Assembly: GCA_035514535.1 (NCBI GenBank)
Contig: DATKAZ010000017.1
Location: 1 to 64,000 of the forward strand
Direction: 5' to 3'
DNA length: 64,000 bases
From: XN24 sp035514535
Lineage (GTDB): Bacteria > Pseudomonadota > Gammaproteobacteria > Steroidobacterales > XN24
Shown here: positions 30,385 through 38,679 of the stretch, piece after piece
How the letters are laid out: each line of letters starts with the position of its first letter
How positions within the stretch are numbered: position 1 is the stretch's first letter
Notes under the pieces: model-generated
Told to the model about the DNA's origin: nothing
Databases searched by the model: none
Seen by the model: the letters and a program-made list of their open reading frames with translations, nothing else
Program-made: the position numbers and the translations under genes

Positions 30385-31252
30385 GCGCGGCACGATCTTC
30401 CTCGAGGATGCCGAAGTGCTTGACGTCGAGGGCTGGCCCGGCGAGCAGTACATCATGCGCGTCGTGGCGCCGAAGTGCGCCGCGCATGCGCGCCCGGGCA
30501 GCTTCTCGCACGTGGCGTGTGACCCGCTGCTGCCGATGCGCCGCCCCCTGTCGCTGATGCGCGCCGATCCCGGCTCCGGCGTGATCGAGTTCCTGTTCAA
30601 GACCGTGGGCGAGGGCCTCGCGCTGCTCGCGCAGCGCCGGCCCGGCGAGCTGGTCAGTGTGCTCGGGCCGATCGGGCGGCCGTTCGCGCCTTCGCCCGGG
30701 CGGCGCCGGCCGCTGCTGATCGGCGGCGGCGTCGGCATTCCGCCGATGGTGTTCCTCGCCGAGTCGCTCGCCGAGGGCGTGCGCGACGGCCGCGCCCCGC
30801 TGGTGCTGATGGGCTCGGAGATTCCCTTCCCGTTCACGCTCGCGGAATCGCGCCTCGCGGTCGACGGCCTGCCGCAGGGCGTCACGGCGGCGATGCCGCT
30901 GATGGAGACGCTCGGCGTGGCCAGCCGGCTCGCCAGTGGGGCGCCGTTCGACGGGTGCTACCGCGGCTTCGTCACGGAGCTGGCGCGGGACTGGCTGCGC
31001 TCGCTGGACGAATCCGAGCTGCGCCAGGTCGAGATCTTCGCCTGCGGCCCCACGCCGATGCTGGCGGCCACGGCACGCCTCGCACGCGAGTTCGGCCTCC
31101 CCTGCCAGGTGTCGCTCGAGGAGTTCATGGCCTGCGCGGTCGGCGGCTGCGCCGGCTGTACCGTGCTCGTCAACACCTCGGCCGGACCGGCGATGAAGCG
31201 CGTGTGCGTGGACGGGCCGGTGTTCGACGCGGCCGTGCTCGACTGGGGCTGA
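30377..31252 (+). CDS. PyrK-like dihydroorotate dehydrogenase electron-transfer subunit
   Basis: A 291-residue ferredoxin-reductase-fold protein. The FAD-binding part has RPLSLMRADPGSG (about 56-68), the NAD-binding part LLIGGGVGIPPMVFLAESL (about 115), and a C-terminal iron-sulphur loop ACAVGGCAGCTVLV then RVCVDGPVF, giving four cysteines for a [2Fe-2S] cluster as in PyrK. PyrK feeds electrons from a class 1B dihydroorotate dehydrogenase to NAD. No pyrD gene is adjacent in this window. The 8-nt overlap with pyrB supports a pyrimidine role, but a partner other than PyrD cannot be excluded. Confidence 0.8.
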   Translation: MAERGTIFLEDAEVLDVEGWPGEQYIMRVVAPKCAAHARPGSFSHVACDPLLPMRRPLSLMRADPGSGVIEFLFKTVGEGLALLAQRRPGELVSVLGPIGRPFAPSPGRRRPLLIGGGVGIPPMVFLAESLAEGVRDGRAPLVLMGSEIPFPFTLAESRLAVDGLPQGVTAAMPLMETLGVASRLASGAPFDGCYRGFVTELARDWLRSLDESELRQVEIFACGPTPMLAATARLAREFGLPCQVSLEEFMACAVGGCAGCTVLVNTSAGPAMKRVCVDGPVFDAAVLDWG

Positions 31253-31333
31253 AGCTCCGCTCATCTACCGTTCAGGTTCGCCCCCCTAGACTCTGTCCCG
31301 AGAGCGATGCCCGGTCATTGCGGAGGAACAGAC

Positions 31334-32053
31334 ATGCCTGCATACCTGAAAATCGGCACTTTACTGCTCGTGCTGCTGGCGTTGGCGGGCTGCGACAGCG
31401 AGACCACCGTGGTCGAATACGGTTGCGCCGGACCGGACCTCGGTCTCGACGGCCACTGGTTCGGCGCCATGGAGGACGACACCGGCACGCTGTTCACGCT
31501 GGAATGGGAGGTCTGCGGTGACCGCATCGGCCCCGAGATCGTCGGCGGCTTCAGCTCCGGCGTGACCGGCCGGCTGTGGCAGACGGGCCCGGGCACCTGG
31601 CGCGGCACGCTCAGCGACGGGACGGAATTCCGCATGCTCACCGACGCCGCGCGGCACCACCTCGTGATGGTCAACGATTTCTTCGAATTCGCGGTGCTCG
31701 AGCGCGGGGCCCGCGACCTGCCGGGCTGGTTCTTCAGCGACCTGGACGGCCACTGGAGCGGCCGCCACGCGCGGCTCAGCTGGAGCTCGGTGAACGTGCA
31801 GGAGGCCTGGGCGCTGTGCGGCGCGGGCCGCTGCGACACCAACGAGGCCGGCGGCGTCTCGGCGACGATGTGGTTCGACGTGCTGGACGAGGAATTCGGC
31901 ATGTACCGTGGCGAGTACGTCGATTCCTGGGGTGACGAGGGCGTCGCCGGCGCGCTGATGAGCCCCGACCTGCTGTTCCTCGGCACCTACACCTGCCCGC
32001 TCGGCTACCGCGGGCCGGAGGATTGCACCTTCGGGGCGCTCCGCTTCGACTGA
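31334..32053 (+). CDS. Lipoprotein with a duplicated domain, unknown function
   Basis: A 239-residue lipoprotein: the signal peptide ends in the lipobox LALAGC at about residue 20, followed by D, which would favour inner-membrane retention by E. coli rules. The mature part seems to be two related halves, one beginning LDGHWFGAMEDDTG...WEVCG (about 38-62) and the other LDGHWSGRHARLSW...WALCG (about 139-170). Start ATG 31334 has GGAGGAA upstream. I do not recognise the family. A broken C-terminal copy is at 983-1081. It lies convergent with the pilT-type gene, 12 nt between stops. Confidence 0.65.
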   Translation: MPAYLKIGTLLLVLLALAGCDSETTVVEYGCAGPDLGLDGHWFGAMEDDTGTLFTLEWEVCGDRIGPEIVGGFSSGVTGRLWQTGPGTWRGTLSDGTEFRMLTDAARHHLVMVNDFFEFAVLERGARDLPGWFFSDLDGHWSGRHARLSWSSVNVQEAWALCGAGRCDTNEAGGVSATMWFDVLDEEFGMYRGEYVDSWGDEGVAGALMSPDLLFLGTYTCPLGYRGPEDCTFGALRFD

Positions 32054-32065
32054 GGGTGCGCCGCG

Positions 32066-33187
32066 CTAGCCGAAGTTGATGCGTGCTTCCAGGTCGACCG
32101 AGGAGTCGGCGTAGGCGAGCGCCCGCTCGAGATCGATGATGCCTTCCTTGTAGAGCTTGTAGAGCGACATGTCGAAGCTCTGCATGTCGCCCTGCGAGGT
32201 CTCGCGGATCGCCTGCTTGATGGCGCCGATGTCGCCCTTGATGATCTGCTCCGCGATGTGCGGGGTGTTCAGCAGCACCTCGACGGCCGCCACGCGCCGG
32301 CCGTCCTTGCCGATGACGAGGCGCTGCGCGATGACACCCGCCAGGTAATGCGACATGTCCATCAGCACCTGGCGATGCTGGCCCACCGGGAACAGGTTGA
32401 TGATCCGGTCGAGCGTCTCGGCGGCGTTGTTGGCATGCAGCGTGGCGATCGCGAGGTGGCCGGTGCCGGCGAGGGTGATCGCCGCCTCCATGGTCTCCTG
32501 GTCGCGGATCTCGCCGATCAGCACGACGTCGGGCGCCGCCCGCATTGCACTCTTCAGCGCGCGGGCATAGGAATGCGTGTCGAGGCCGAGCTCGCGCTGG
32601 TTGATGATCGACTTCTTGTTCGGGTGCAGGAACTCGATCGGGTCCTCGATGGTGATGATGTGATCGCTCATCAGCTCGTTGCGATGATTGATCATCGCCG
32701 CAAGCGTCGTGGACTTGCCGGACCCCGTGGCCCCCACCATCAGCAGCAGGCCGCGCTTGCGCAGCGCCAGCTCCTTGAGGACCTTCGGCAGGCCGAGGTC
32801 GTCGAGCCTGGGCATGTCCAGCGTGATATAGCGCAGCACGAGGGCGAGGTTGCCGCGCTGCTGGAACACGTTGGCGCGGAAGCGCCCCAGGCCGTGCTCC
32901 GAGATCGCGAAGTCCAGTTCGTGCTCGCGCTCCACGTGGCGCTTCTGGTCCTCGTCCATGATCGACAGCGCGATCTCGTTGACGAGCTCCACCGTCATGA
33001 TGTCCTTGCCGACCGACATGATTTGGCCCTCGATCTTGATCTTGATCGGCGCCATGGGCGTGAAAAACAGGTCGGACGCCCGCTTGTCGGCCATCAGCTT
33101 GAGATAGGGCCGCAGGTTGAACAGCGCCGGCGTGGGCGGCGCCGTCACGGACCGCTGGGTCTCGTCCACTTCAGCTGTCTTTGCCAT
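32066..33187 (-). CDS. Third PilT/PilU-family retraction ATPase
   Basis: A 373-residue hexameric motor ATPase of the PilT/PilU family. Walker A is in LLMVGATGSGKSTTLAAM (near residue 145), the Asp box is IITIEDPIEFLHPNKKS, Walker B is VVLIGEIRDQETMEAA, and the His box is GHLAIATLHANNAAET. The frame extends upstream, but the ATG at 33187 is natural and overlaps the pilU stop by 17 nt. It follows pilT and pilU in the same operon. Its N-terminus (TPALFNLRPYLKLMADKRAS) and the C-terminal half differ from both neighbours, so it is a distinct paralogue and not a recent duplicate. Confidence 0.88.
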   Translation of the reverse strand: MAKTAEVDETQRSVTAPPTPALFNLRPYLKLMADKRASDLFFTPMAPIKIKIEGQIMSVGKDIMTVELVNEIALSIMDEDQKRHVEREHELDFAISEHGLGRFRANVFQQRGNLALVLRYITLDMPRLDDLGLPKVLKELALRKRGLLLMVGATGSGKSTTLAAMINHRNELMSDHIITIEDPIEFLHPNKKSIINQRELGLDTHSYARALKSAMRAAPDVVLIGEIRDQETMEAAITLAGTGHLAIATLHANNAAETLDRIINLFPVGQHRQVLMDMSHYLAGVIAQRLVIGKDGRRVAAVEVLLNTPHIAEQIIKGDIGAIKQAIRETSQGDMQSFDMSLYKLYKEGIIDLERALAYADSSVDLEARINFG

Positions 33188-34340
33188 ACTTCTGTGCCTT
33201 TGCGTCGTCGGCCAGGCGCAGGCTGTCCGCGCCCTCGTCGCGGGCCTTGAAGTCCCGCTTGCTCTCGAGCTTGATACGCAACCTGATCTCATTGCGCGAA
33301 TCGGCGTTCCTGAGGGCGTCCTCGTAGGAGATCTTGCCGTCCTCGAAGAGATCGAAGAGCGCCTGGTCGAAGGTCTTCATGCCGAGGCGGTTGGACTTGG
33401 CCATGACTTCCTTGATGCCGTGCACCTCGCCCTTGAAGATCAGGTCCGAGATTAACGGTGAGGCCAGCAGCACTTCCATGGCCGCGATGCGACCCTCGCC
33501 GGAGGCCCGTGGCAGGAGTCGCTGCGCGATGATGCCCTTGACGTTCAGCGACATGTCCATCAGCAACTGGTCGCGCTTCTCCTCGGGAAAGAAGTTGATG
33601 ACGCGGTCGAGCGCTTGGTTGGCGCTGTTGGCGTGCAGCGTCGCGAGGCACAGGTGGCCGGTCTCGGCGAACTGGATGCCGTATTCCATGGTGTCGCGAT
33701 CGCGGATCTCGCCGATCAGGATCACGTCCGGCGCCTGGCGCAGGGTGTTCTTCAGTGCGACGGCCCACGAGTCCGTATCCATCCCGACCTCGCGCTGCGT
33801 GACCACGCAGCTCTTGTGGGTGTGGACGTACTCGACCGGGTCCTCGATGGTGACGATGTGGCCCTTGGAGTTGTCGTTGCGGTAGCCGAGCATCGCGGCG
33901 AGCGTTGTGGACTTGCCGCTGCCGGTGCCGCCGACGATCAGCACGAGGCCGCGCTTGGTCATCGCCACGTCCTTCAGGACCGGCGGCAGCTCCAGCTCCT
34001 CGAAGGTCGGGATCTTGGTGTTGATGGTACGCATCACCGCGCCGCTGTTACTCTGCTGGATGAAGGCGCTGACACGGAACCTGCCGATGCGCGGTGGCGC
34101 GATCGCGAAGTTGCACTCCTTGGTCGCGTCGTATTCCTTCGTCTGCTTGTCGTTCATTATCGAGCGCACCAGCGCCGCGCTCTGCTGCGGCGTCAGCGGC
34201 TGGTCGGTGACCGGCTTGACGCGCCCGTCCACCTTGATCGCGGGGGGAAAGCCCGCGGTCAGGAACAGGTCGGAGCCCTTGACTTCGACCATCTTGCGCA
34301 GCAGTTCGTGAATAAACCTGATTGCCTGATCGCGTTCCAT
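33171..34340 (-). CDS. pilU: Type IV pilus retraction ATPase PilU
   Basis: A 389-residue ATPase close to Pseudomonas PilU (VKGSDLFLTAGFPPAIKVDG, CNFAIAPPRIGRFRVSAF, Walker A VGGTGSGKST near 138, GHIVTIEDPVEYVHTHKSC, QREVGMDTDSW, GHLCLATLHANSANQALDR). PilU works with PilT to pull pili in against load. It carries a C-terminal charged tail (after about residue 350) that is longer than in Pseudomonas. Its start shares one base with the pilT stop, and its end overlaps the third ATPase. Confidence 0.93.
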   Translation of the reverse strand: MERDQAIRFIHELLRKMVEVKGSDLFLTAGFPPAIKVDGRVKPVTDQPLTPQQSAALVRSIMNDKQTKEYDATKECNFAIAPPRIGRFRVSAFIQQSNSGAVMRTINTKIPTFEELELPPVLKDVAMTKRGLVLIVGGTGSGKSTTLAAMLGYRNDNSKGHIVTIEDPVEYVHTHKSCVVTQREVGMDTDSWAVALKNTLRQAPDVILIGEIRDRDTMEYGIQFAETGHLCLATLHANSANQALDRVINFFPEEKRDQLLMDMSLNVKGIIAQRLLPRASGEGRIAAMEVLLASPLISDLIFKGEVHGIKEVMAKSNRLGMKTFDQALFDLFEDGKISYEDALRNADSRNEIRLRIKLESKRDFKARDEGADSLRLADDAKAQKYGKDS

Positions 34341-35380
34341 TAGAATGCGTCCTTATTCTGGGCCCGGTAGCGGGCTTCCTCGCGGCTGATGAGGCCCTTG
34401 CGAAGCAGGTCCTGCAGGCACTGGTCGAGCGTCTGCATGCCGATCGCCTGGCCGGTCTGGATCGCCGAGTACATCTGCGCGATCTTGCCCTCGCGGATGA
34501 GGTTCCGGATCGCGGCGGTGCCGATCATGATCTCGTGGGCCGCGATGCGTCCACCGCCGACCTTCTTCATGAGGGTCTGGCTGATCACGGCGCGCAGCGA
34601 CTCCGACAGCATTGAGCGGACCATTTCCTTCTCGCCGGCCGGGAACACGTCGACGATGCGGTCGATCGTCTTGGCGGCGGAACTGGTATGCAGGGTGCCG
34701 AATACCAGGTGGCCGGTCTCGGCGGCGGTCAGCGCCAGGCGGATGGTTTCGAGGTCGCGCATCTCGCCCACCAGGATGACATCCGGGTCCTCGCGCAACG
34801 CGGAGCGCAACGCCTCGGCGAAGCCGAGCGTATCGCGATGCACCTCGCGCTGGTTGATGAGCGACTTCTTGCTCTCGTGGACGAACTCGATCGGGTCCTC
34901 GATGGTGAGGATGTGGTCCGGCCGGTTATTGTTCACGTGGTCGATCATCGCGGCGAGTGTCGTGGACTTGCCCGAGCCGGTGGGACCCGTGACCAGGCAG
35001 ATCCCGCGCGGGTACATCGAGATGTCCTTGAAAATCTTCGGCGCGTTCAGGTCGTCCAGCGTCATGATCGTCGACGGGATGGTCCGGAACACCGCGCCGG
35101 CGCCGCGGTGCTGGTTGAAGGCATTCACGCGGAAGCGTGCAAGCTCAGGAATCTCAAACGAAAAGTCCGTCTCGTAGAACTCTTCGTAGTCCTTCCGCTG
35201 CTTGTCGTTCATGATGTCGTAGATCATGCTGTGCACTTCCTTGTGCGTCAGCAGCGGCATGTTGATCCGCTTGACGTCGCCGTCGATCCTGATCATCGGC
35301 GGCACGCCCGACGACAGGTGCAGGTCGGACGCACCGTTCTTGACTGAGAAACGGAGCAGCTGCTCGATGTCTACGGCCAT
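34340..35380 (-). CDS. pilT: Type IV pilus retraction ATPase PilT
   Basis: A 346-residue PilT. Landmarks: SVKNGASDLHLSSGVPPMIR, Walker A VTGPTGSGKSTTLAAMID near residue 135, HILTIEDPIEFVHESKKS, VILVGEMRDLETIRLALTAA, GHLVFGTLHTSSAAKTIDR, and the retraction-specific AIRNLIREGK box near residue 290. It powers pilus disassembly for twitching and DNA uptake. First gene of pilT-pilU-pilU-like, divergent from yggS as in Pseudomonas. Confidence 0.96.
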   Translation of the reverse strand: MAVDIEQLLRFSVKNGASDLHLSSGVPPMIRIDGDVKRINMPLLTHKEVHSMIYDIMNDKQRKDYEEFYETDFSFEIPELARFRVNAFNQHRGAGAVFRTIPSTIMTLDDLNAPKIFKDISMYPRGICLVTGPTGSGKSTTLAAMIDHVNNNRPDHILTIEDPIEFVHESKKSLINQREVHRDTLGFAEALRSALREDPDVILVGEMRDLETIRLALTAAETGHLVFGTLHTSSAAKTIDRIVDVFPAGEKEMVRSMLSESLRAVISQTLMKKVGGGRIAAHEIMIGTAAIRNLIREGKIAQMYSAIQTGQAIGMQTLDQCLQDLLRKGLISREEARYRAQNKDAF

Positions 35381-35470
35381 CGTCTATTCCTTGGTCTGCG
35401 GCCCGAGCGGACTCGTGTGCGCCCCCTGGCGATGTGGGCCCAAAGTATACATAACATGGTAAAGGGGAAT
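35381..35470. promoter_or_regulatory. Divergent promoter region pilT / yggS
   Basis: This gap holds a short A+T-rich core with TATACA on the plus strand (35446-35451) and TATACT on the minus strand (35444-35449), either of which could be a -10. No convincing -35 is present for either. Confidence 0.4.
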
Positions 35471-36169
35471 ATGACGGGGTTCTCAGATCAAGCCATCGCC
35501 GCGCGCCTCGCCACAGTACGCGATCGGGTGGCCGCCGCGGCCGGTGCGGCGGGGCGCGATGCTGCCGGAATACGCATCGTCGGCGTGAGCAAGCGCCAGC
35601 CTCTCGAGGCCGTGCGCGCGGCCCTCGCCGCCGGCCTGGAGGACTTCGGCGAGAACTTCCTGCAGGAGGCGCTGGCGAAGATGGATGCGCTCGGCCCGAC
35701 CCGGGCGAGCTGGCATTTCATCGGCACGCTGCAGTCCAACAAGACCGCGGCGGTGGCGGAGCGCTTCGACTGGGTCCACAGCGTCGACCGCGCCAGGCTC
35801 GCCGAGCGCCTCGCGCGCCAGCGCCCGGCCGAGCTGGCGCCGCTGAACGTCTGCGTGCAGGTCCACGTCGGCGGCGAAACCAGCAAGGCGGGCGTGGCCC
35901 CGGACGCCGCGGCAGCGCTCGCCCGGCAGGTCGCCGCGCTGCCCGGGCTCAGGCTGCGCGGCCTGATGGCGGTCCCGCCGCCGGAATCGGACCCGCTTCG
36001 TCAGCGGACCTGGTGCCGCCAGCTCGGCGCGCTGTACACCCGCCTGCGGTCCGAGGGGCTGGTGCTGGACACGCTGTCGATGGGCATGTCCGATGACCTC
36101 GAGGCTGCGATCGCGGAAGGCGCCACGCTGGTGCGCATCGGCACGGCGATCTTCGGCCCAAGGGGTTGA
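35471..36169 (+). CDS. yggS: Pyridoxal-phosphate homeostasis protein YggS (PLPBP)
   Basis: A 232-residue PLP-binding barrel protein without known enzymatic activity that keeps free PLP and amino-acid pools in balance. The PLP lysine is in IVGVSKRQP (about residue 38), followed by DFGENFLQEALAKM, WHFIGTLQSNK, SVDRARLAERL, GLMAVPP and LSMGMSDDLEAAI with GTAIFG at the end. In-frame ATGs lie upstream, but 35471 has AAGGGG just before it. Divergent from pilT and followed by proC after 43 nt. Confidence 0.95.
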   Translation: MTGFSDQAIAARLATVRDRVAAAAGAAGRDAAGIRIVGVSKRQPLEAVRAALAAGLEDFGENFLQEALAKMDALGPTRASWHFIGTLQSNKTAAVAERFDWVHSVDRARLAERLARQRPAELAPLNVCVQVHVGGETSKAGVAPDAAAALARQVAALPGLRLRGLMAVPPPESDPLRQRTWCRQLGALYTRLRSEGLVLDTLSMGMSDDLEAAIAEGATLVRIGTAIFGPRG

Positions 36170-36188
36170 TCCCCGATTGGCCCTTTCA

Positions 36189-36199
36189 GCAGTGTCCCC
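36189..36199. repeat. Half copy of the GGGGACACTGC repeat
   Basis: GCAGTGTCCCC lies between yggS and proC, 13 nt before the proC start. It equals one arm of the palindromes at 58580 and 61721. Confidence 0.6.
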
Positions 36200-36212
36200 T
36201 TATCCTAGCGGC

Positions 36213-37040
36213 ATGAAGGACACGCGCATCGCGTTCATCGGCGGCGGCAACATGGCCCGCAGCCTCGTCGGCGGGCTGATCGCGGACGGCGTCCCCGCGG
36301 CGCGACTCGAAGTCGCGGAACCGGACCCGGCGAGGCGCGCCGCGCTGCAGCGGGAATTCGGCATCGGCGTCACCGCCGACAACGCCGAGGCGGCCGGGTC
36401 CGCCGACGTCGTCGTGCTCGCGGTCAAGCCGCAGGTGATGGCGGGCGTCGCGCGCGCCCTCGCCGCCCCGCTGGCGCAGAAATCCACCCTCGCCATCTCG
36501 ATCGCGGCGGGCATCCGCAGCGCCGATCTCGCCCGCTGGCTGGGCGGTGACGCGCCGGTCGTCCGCGCCATGCCGAACACGCCCGCGCTGCTCGGCTGCG
36601 GCGCGACGGTGCTGTGCGCGGGGCCGGGGGCCCGGGCGCGTCACCGCGAACAGGCGGAGGCCATCCTGCGCGCGGTCGGTTCGGTGAGCTGGGTCGAGGA
36701 CGAGGCGCACATGGATGCGGTCACGGCGCTCTCGGGCAGCGGCCCGGCGTATTTCTTCCTGCTCGCCGAGGCGCTCGCCGACGGCGCGGCCGAGCTCGGC
36801 ATGGCGCCTGACCTGGCGCGCCTGCTGGCCGTCGAGACCGCGCTCGGCGCGGCCAGGATGGCCATCGAGAGCGATGCCGATATCGCCGACTTGCGGCGCC
36901 GCGTGACCTCCCCCGGGGGTACGACCGAGGCGGCGATCGAGGCGCTGGAGGCCGGCGACTTCAGGTCGCTGGTCGCCACGGCGCTGGCCCGAGGGCAGGC
37001 GCGCTCCCGCGAGCTGGCCGAGCAGTTCGGCAAGGAATAA
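36213..37040 (+). CDS. proC: Pyrroline-5-carboxylate reductase
   Basis: A 275-residue enzyme that makes proline from pyrroline-5-carboxylate with NAD(P)H. Rossmann loop IAFIGGGNMARSLVGGLI (residues 5-22), VVLAVKPQVM, VVRAMPNTPALLGCG, and the family signature SGSGPAYFFLLAEALADGA near residue 176, with VTSPGGTTEAAI near 230. The ATG at 36213 is just before the Rossmann fold. It lies in the conserved yggS-proC-yggT order. Confidence 0.97.
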   Translation: MKDTRIAFIGGGNMARSLVGGLIADGVPAARLEVAEPDPARRAALQREFGIGVTADNAEAAGSADVVVLAVKPQVMAGVARALAAPLAQKSTLAISIAAGIRSADLARWLGGDAPVVRAMPNTPALLGCGATVLCAGPGARARHREQAEAILRAVGSVSWVEDEAHMDAVTALSGSGPAYFFLLAEALADGAAELGMAPDLARLLAVETALGAARMAIESDADIADLRRRVTSPGGTTEAAIEALEAGDFRSLVATALARGQARSRELAEQFGKE

Positions 37041-37087
37041 GGAAGGCGGCCGCGCCGCCGGGATAATCACTGGGGAGCACCCGCGAG

Positions 37088-37636
37088 ATGAATGCCGCGC
37101 TGTTTTTCGTCATCAAGACGCTGCTGGACCTTTACCTGATCGCGTACATCCTCAGGTTCCTGCTGCAGTGGGCCCGGGCGGATTTCCACAACCCCCTGTC
37201 GCAGTTCATCCTGCGCATCACCGATCCGGTCCTGCGTCCCCTCAGGCGCGTCGTGCCGGGCTGGCGGGGCGTCGACCTCTCGCCGCTGCTCGCGCTGCTG
37301 CTGTTACAGCTGGTCGTGACCGCCGTGCTGATCTTCCTGGCCACGGGCGCCGCCATCAACCTCGGCATGCTGCTCTACTACGCGGTCCTGCGCATCATCG
37401 TCGGCACCATCCGGCTGTATTTCGTCGCCATCCTGATGCACGTCATCCTGAGCTGGGTGAGCCCGGGCCACTGGAATCCCCTGGTCAGCGTATTGCACAG
37501 CCTGACCGGGCCGGTGCTGCGGCCGGTGCGCCGGATTCTGCCGCCGATCGGCGGGCTCGACCTGTCGCCGCTGTTCGTGCTGATCGGGCTGCAGGCGCTG
37601 CTGATCATGATCCGTCTGCCGGGCTATCTTGCCTGA
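37088..37636 (+). CDS. yggT: YggT family membrane protein
   Basis: A 182-residue integral membrane protein made of two YggT repeats, each with a hydrophobic segment pair and an ITDPVLRPLRRVVPG- or LTGPVLRPVRRILPP-type motif (about residues 45-59 and 140-154). The family is linked to osmotic tolerance, cell division or membrane-complex assembly in different bacteria; the role is unsettled. It follows proC by 47 nt. Confidence 0.93.
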   Translation: MNAALFFVIKTLLDLYLIAYILRFLLQWARADFHNPLSQFILRITDPVLRPLRRVVPGWRGVDLSPLLALLLLQLVVTAVLIFLATGAAINLGMLLYYAVLRIIVGTIRLYFVAILMHVILSWVSPGHWNPLVSVLHSLTGPVLRPVRRILPPIGGLDLSPLFVLIGLQALLIMIRLPGYLA

Positions 37637-37765
37637 CGACTCACCGCCCGGATCATCTCGCCCTGTAAAATACCGGCTGAAATCGTCGCATTGAGCGCGC
37701 CGAATCGCGGCGCATGCGCTATAGTTAGCGCGTTCACCGCCGCTCGGGGAACGGGAGCCCTGCTT

Positions 37766-38266
37766 ATGACCCGCACAGCGATCGTGCTCGCCTGCATCGT
37801 GGCCTCGGCCGCCGCGGGCCTGACGGCCTGCGGCCAGGACATCTCGACGGCGACGCGCGCGGTTCCGCAGGCGCAGGAAGTCACCCGCGCGAGCTTCGAG
37901 ACTTTCGGCGATCACGTAGTGCACTTCAACGCGCAGTCGACGACGATGCTGCCGGCGGAAGTCGCGCGCGCGTTCGGCATCCGCCGCAGCAGCAACCGCG
38001 CAATGTTGAATGTCACGGTGCTGCGCCGGGGAGAGGCCGGCGGCGACACGCCGACGACCGCCGAAGTGGTGGTGAATGCGACCAACCTGCTCGACCAGCA
38101 GAAGGACGTGCGCGTCCGCGAGCTGCGCGAGGGAGAAGCGATTTATTACATTGGCGAGGTACCGATCGCCAACGAGGAAATCATAACGTTCAGCATCAGC
38201 GTGCGCCCCGAAGGCGTGGCCAGGCCGCACGTGATCCAGTTCCGGCAACAGTTCTACACGGACTGA
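37766..38266 (+). CDS. DUF4426 lipoprotein
   Basis: A 166-residue exported protein of the DUF4426 family: signal peptide ending in a lipobox-like GLTAC (Cys about residue 22), then VVHFNAQSTTMLPAEVARAF and RSSNRAMLNVTVLRRG, and IITFSISVRP near the end. The function is unknown. In Pseudomonas the same family is encoded in the yggT-metX-metW neighbourhood; the met genes are absent here. ATG 37766 follows GGGAG by about 8 bases. Confidence 0.85.
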   Translation: MTRTAIVLACIVASAAAGLTACGQDISTATRAVPQAQEVTRASFETFGDHVVHFNAQSTTMLPAEVARAFGIRRSSNRAMLNVTVLRRGEAGGDTPTTAEVVVNATNLLDQQKDVRVRELREGEAIYYIGEVPIANEEIITFSISVRPEGVARPHVIQFRQQFYTD

Positions 38267-38333
38267 GGCAAACCGGGCCGGCCCGCCAGGGCAGGCCCAT
38301 CATCATCAAGACGAAAAAAGGCAGGAGAACCAG

Positions 38334-38645
38334 ATGGCCGTAAAGAAGGCAAAGCCGCCGACCAAGTCGGAGATCATCACGCAGATCTCCGAGAAGACCG
38401 ACCTGACGAAGAAGGACGTGGGGGCCGTATTCGATCAGCTCAACGGGATCATCAAGAAGTCGCTCAGGTCCGCCAACGAATTCTCGATGCCGGGCCTGAT
38501 GAAGATCCGCGTCGTGAAGAAGCCCGCCACCAAGGCGCGCCTCGGCAAGAATCCGTTCACCGGCGAGGAGATCATGATCAAGGCCAAGCCGGCACGGAAG
38601 GCCGTCAAGGTCACCGCCCTCAAGGGCCTCAAAGACATGGTTTGA
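38334..38645 (+). CDS. HU-family DNA-binding protein
   Basis: A 103-residue histone-like protein. A lysine-rich extension (residues 2-10) precedes the HU helices (TKSEIITQISEKTDLTKKDV, FDQLNGIIKKSL), and the beta-arm region carries the family KNPFTGEEIMIKAKPARK. HU binds and bends DNA as a dimer. The gene has a good AGGAG leader. It is not the standard housekeeping HU (usually 90 residues), so it may be a second, specialised copy. Confidence 0.88.
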   Translation: MAVKKAKPPTKSEIITQISEKTDLTKKDVGAVFDQLNGIIKKSLRSANEFSMPGLMKIRVVKKPATKARLGKNPFTGEEIMIKAKPARKAVKVTALKGLKDMV

Positions 38646-38652
38646 TGGCGTG

Positions 38653-38675
38653 GGCCCGGCGGACCGCGCCGGGCC
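38653..38675. terminator. Hairpin between convergent HU-like and terB genes
   Basis: A perfect 9-bp stem (GGCCCGGCG / CGCCGGGCC) with a 5-nt loop lies just after the HU gene stop and 4 nt before the terB stop. There is no T-run, so termination is uncertain. Confidence 0.4.
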
Positions 38676-38679
38676 TGAG

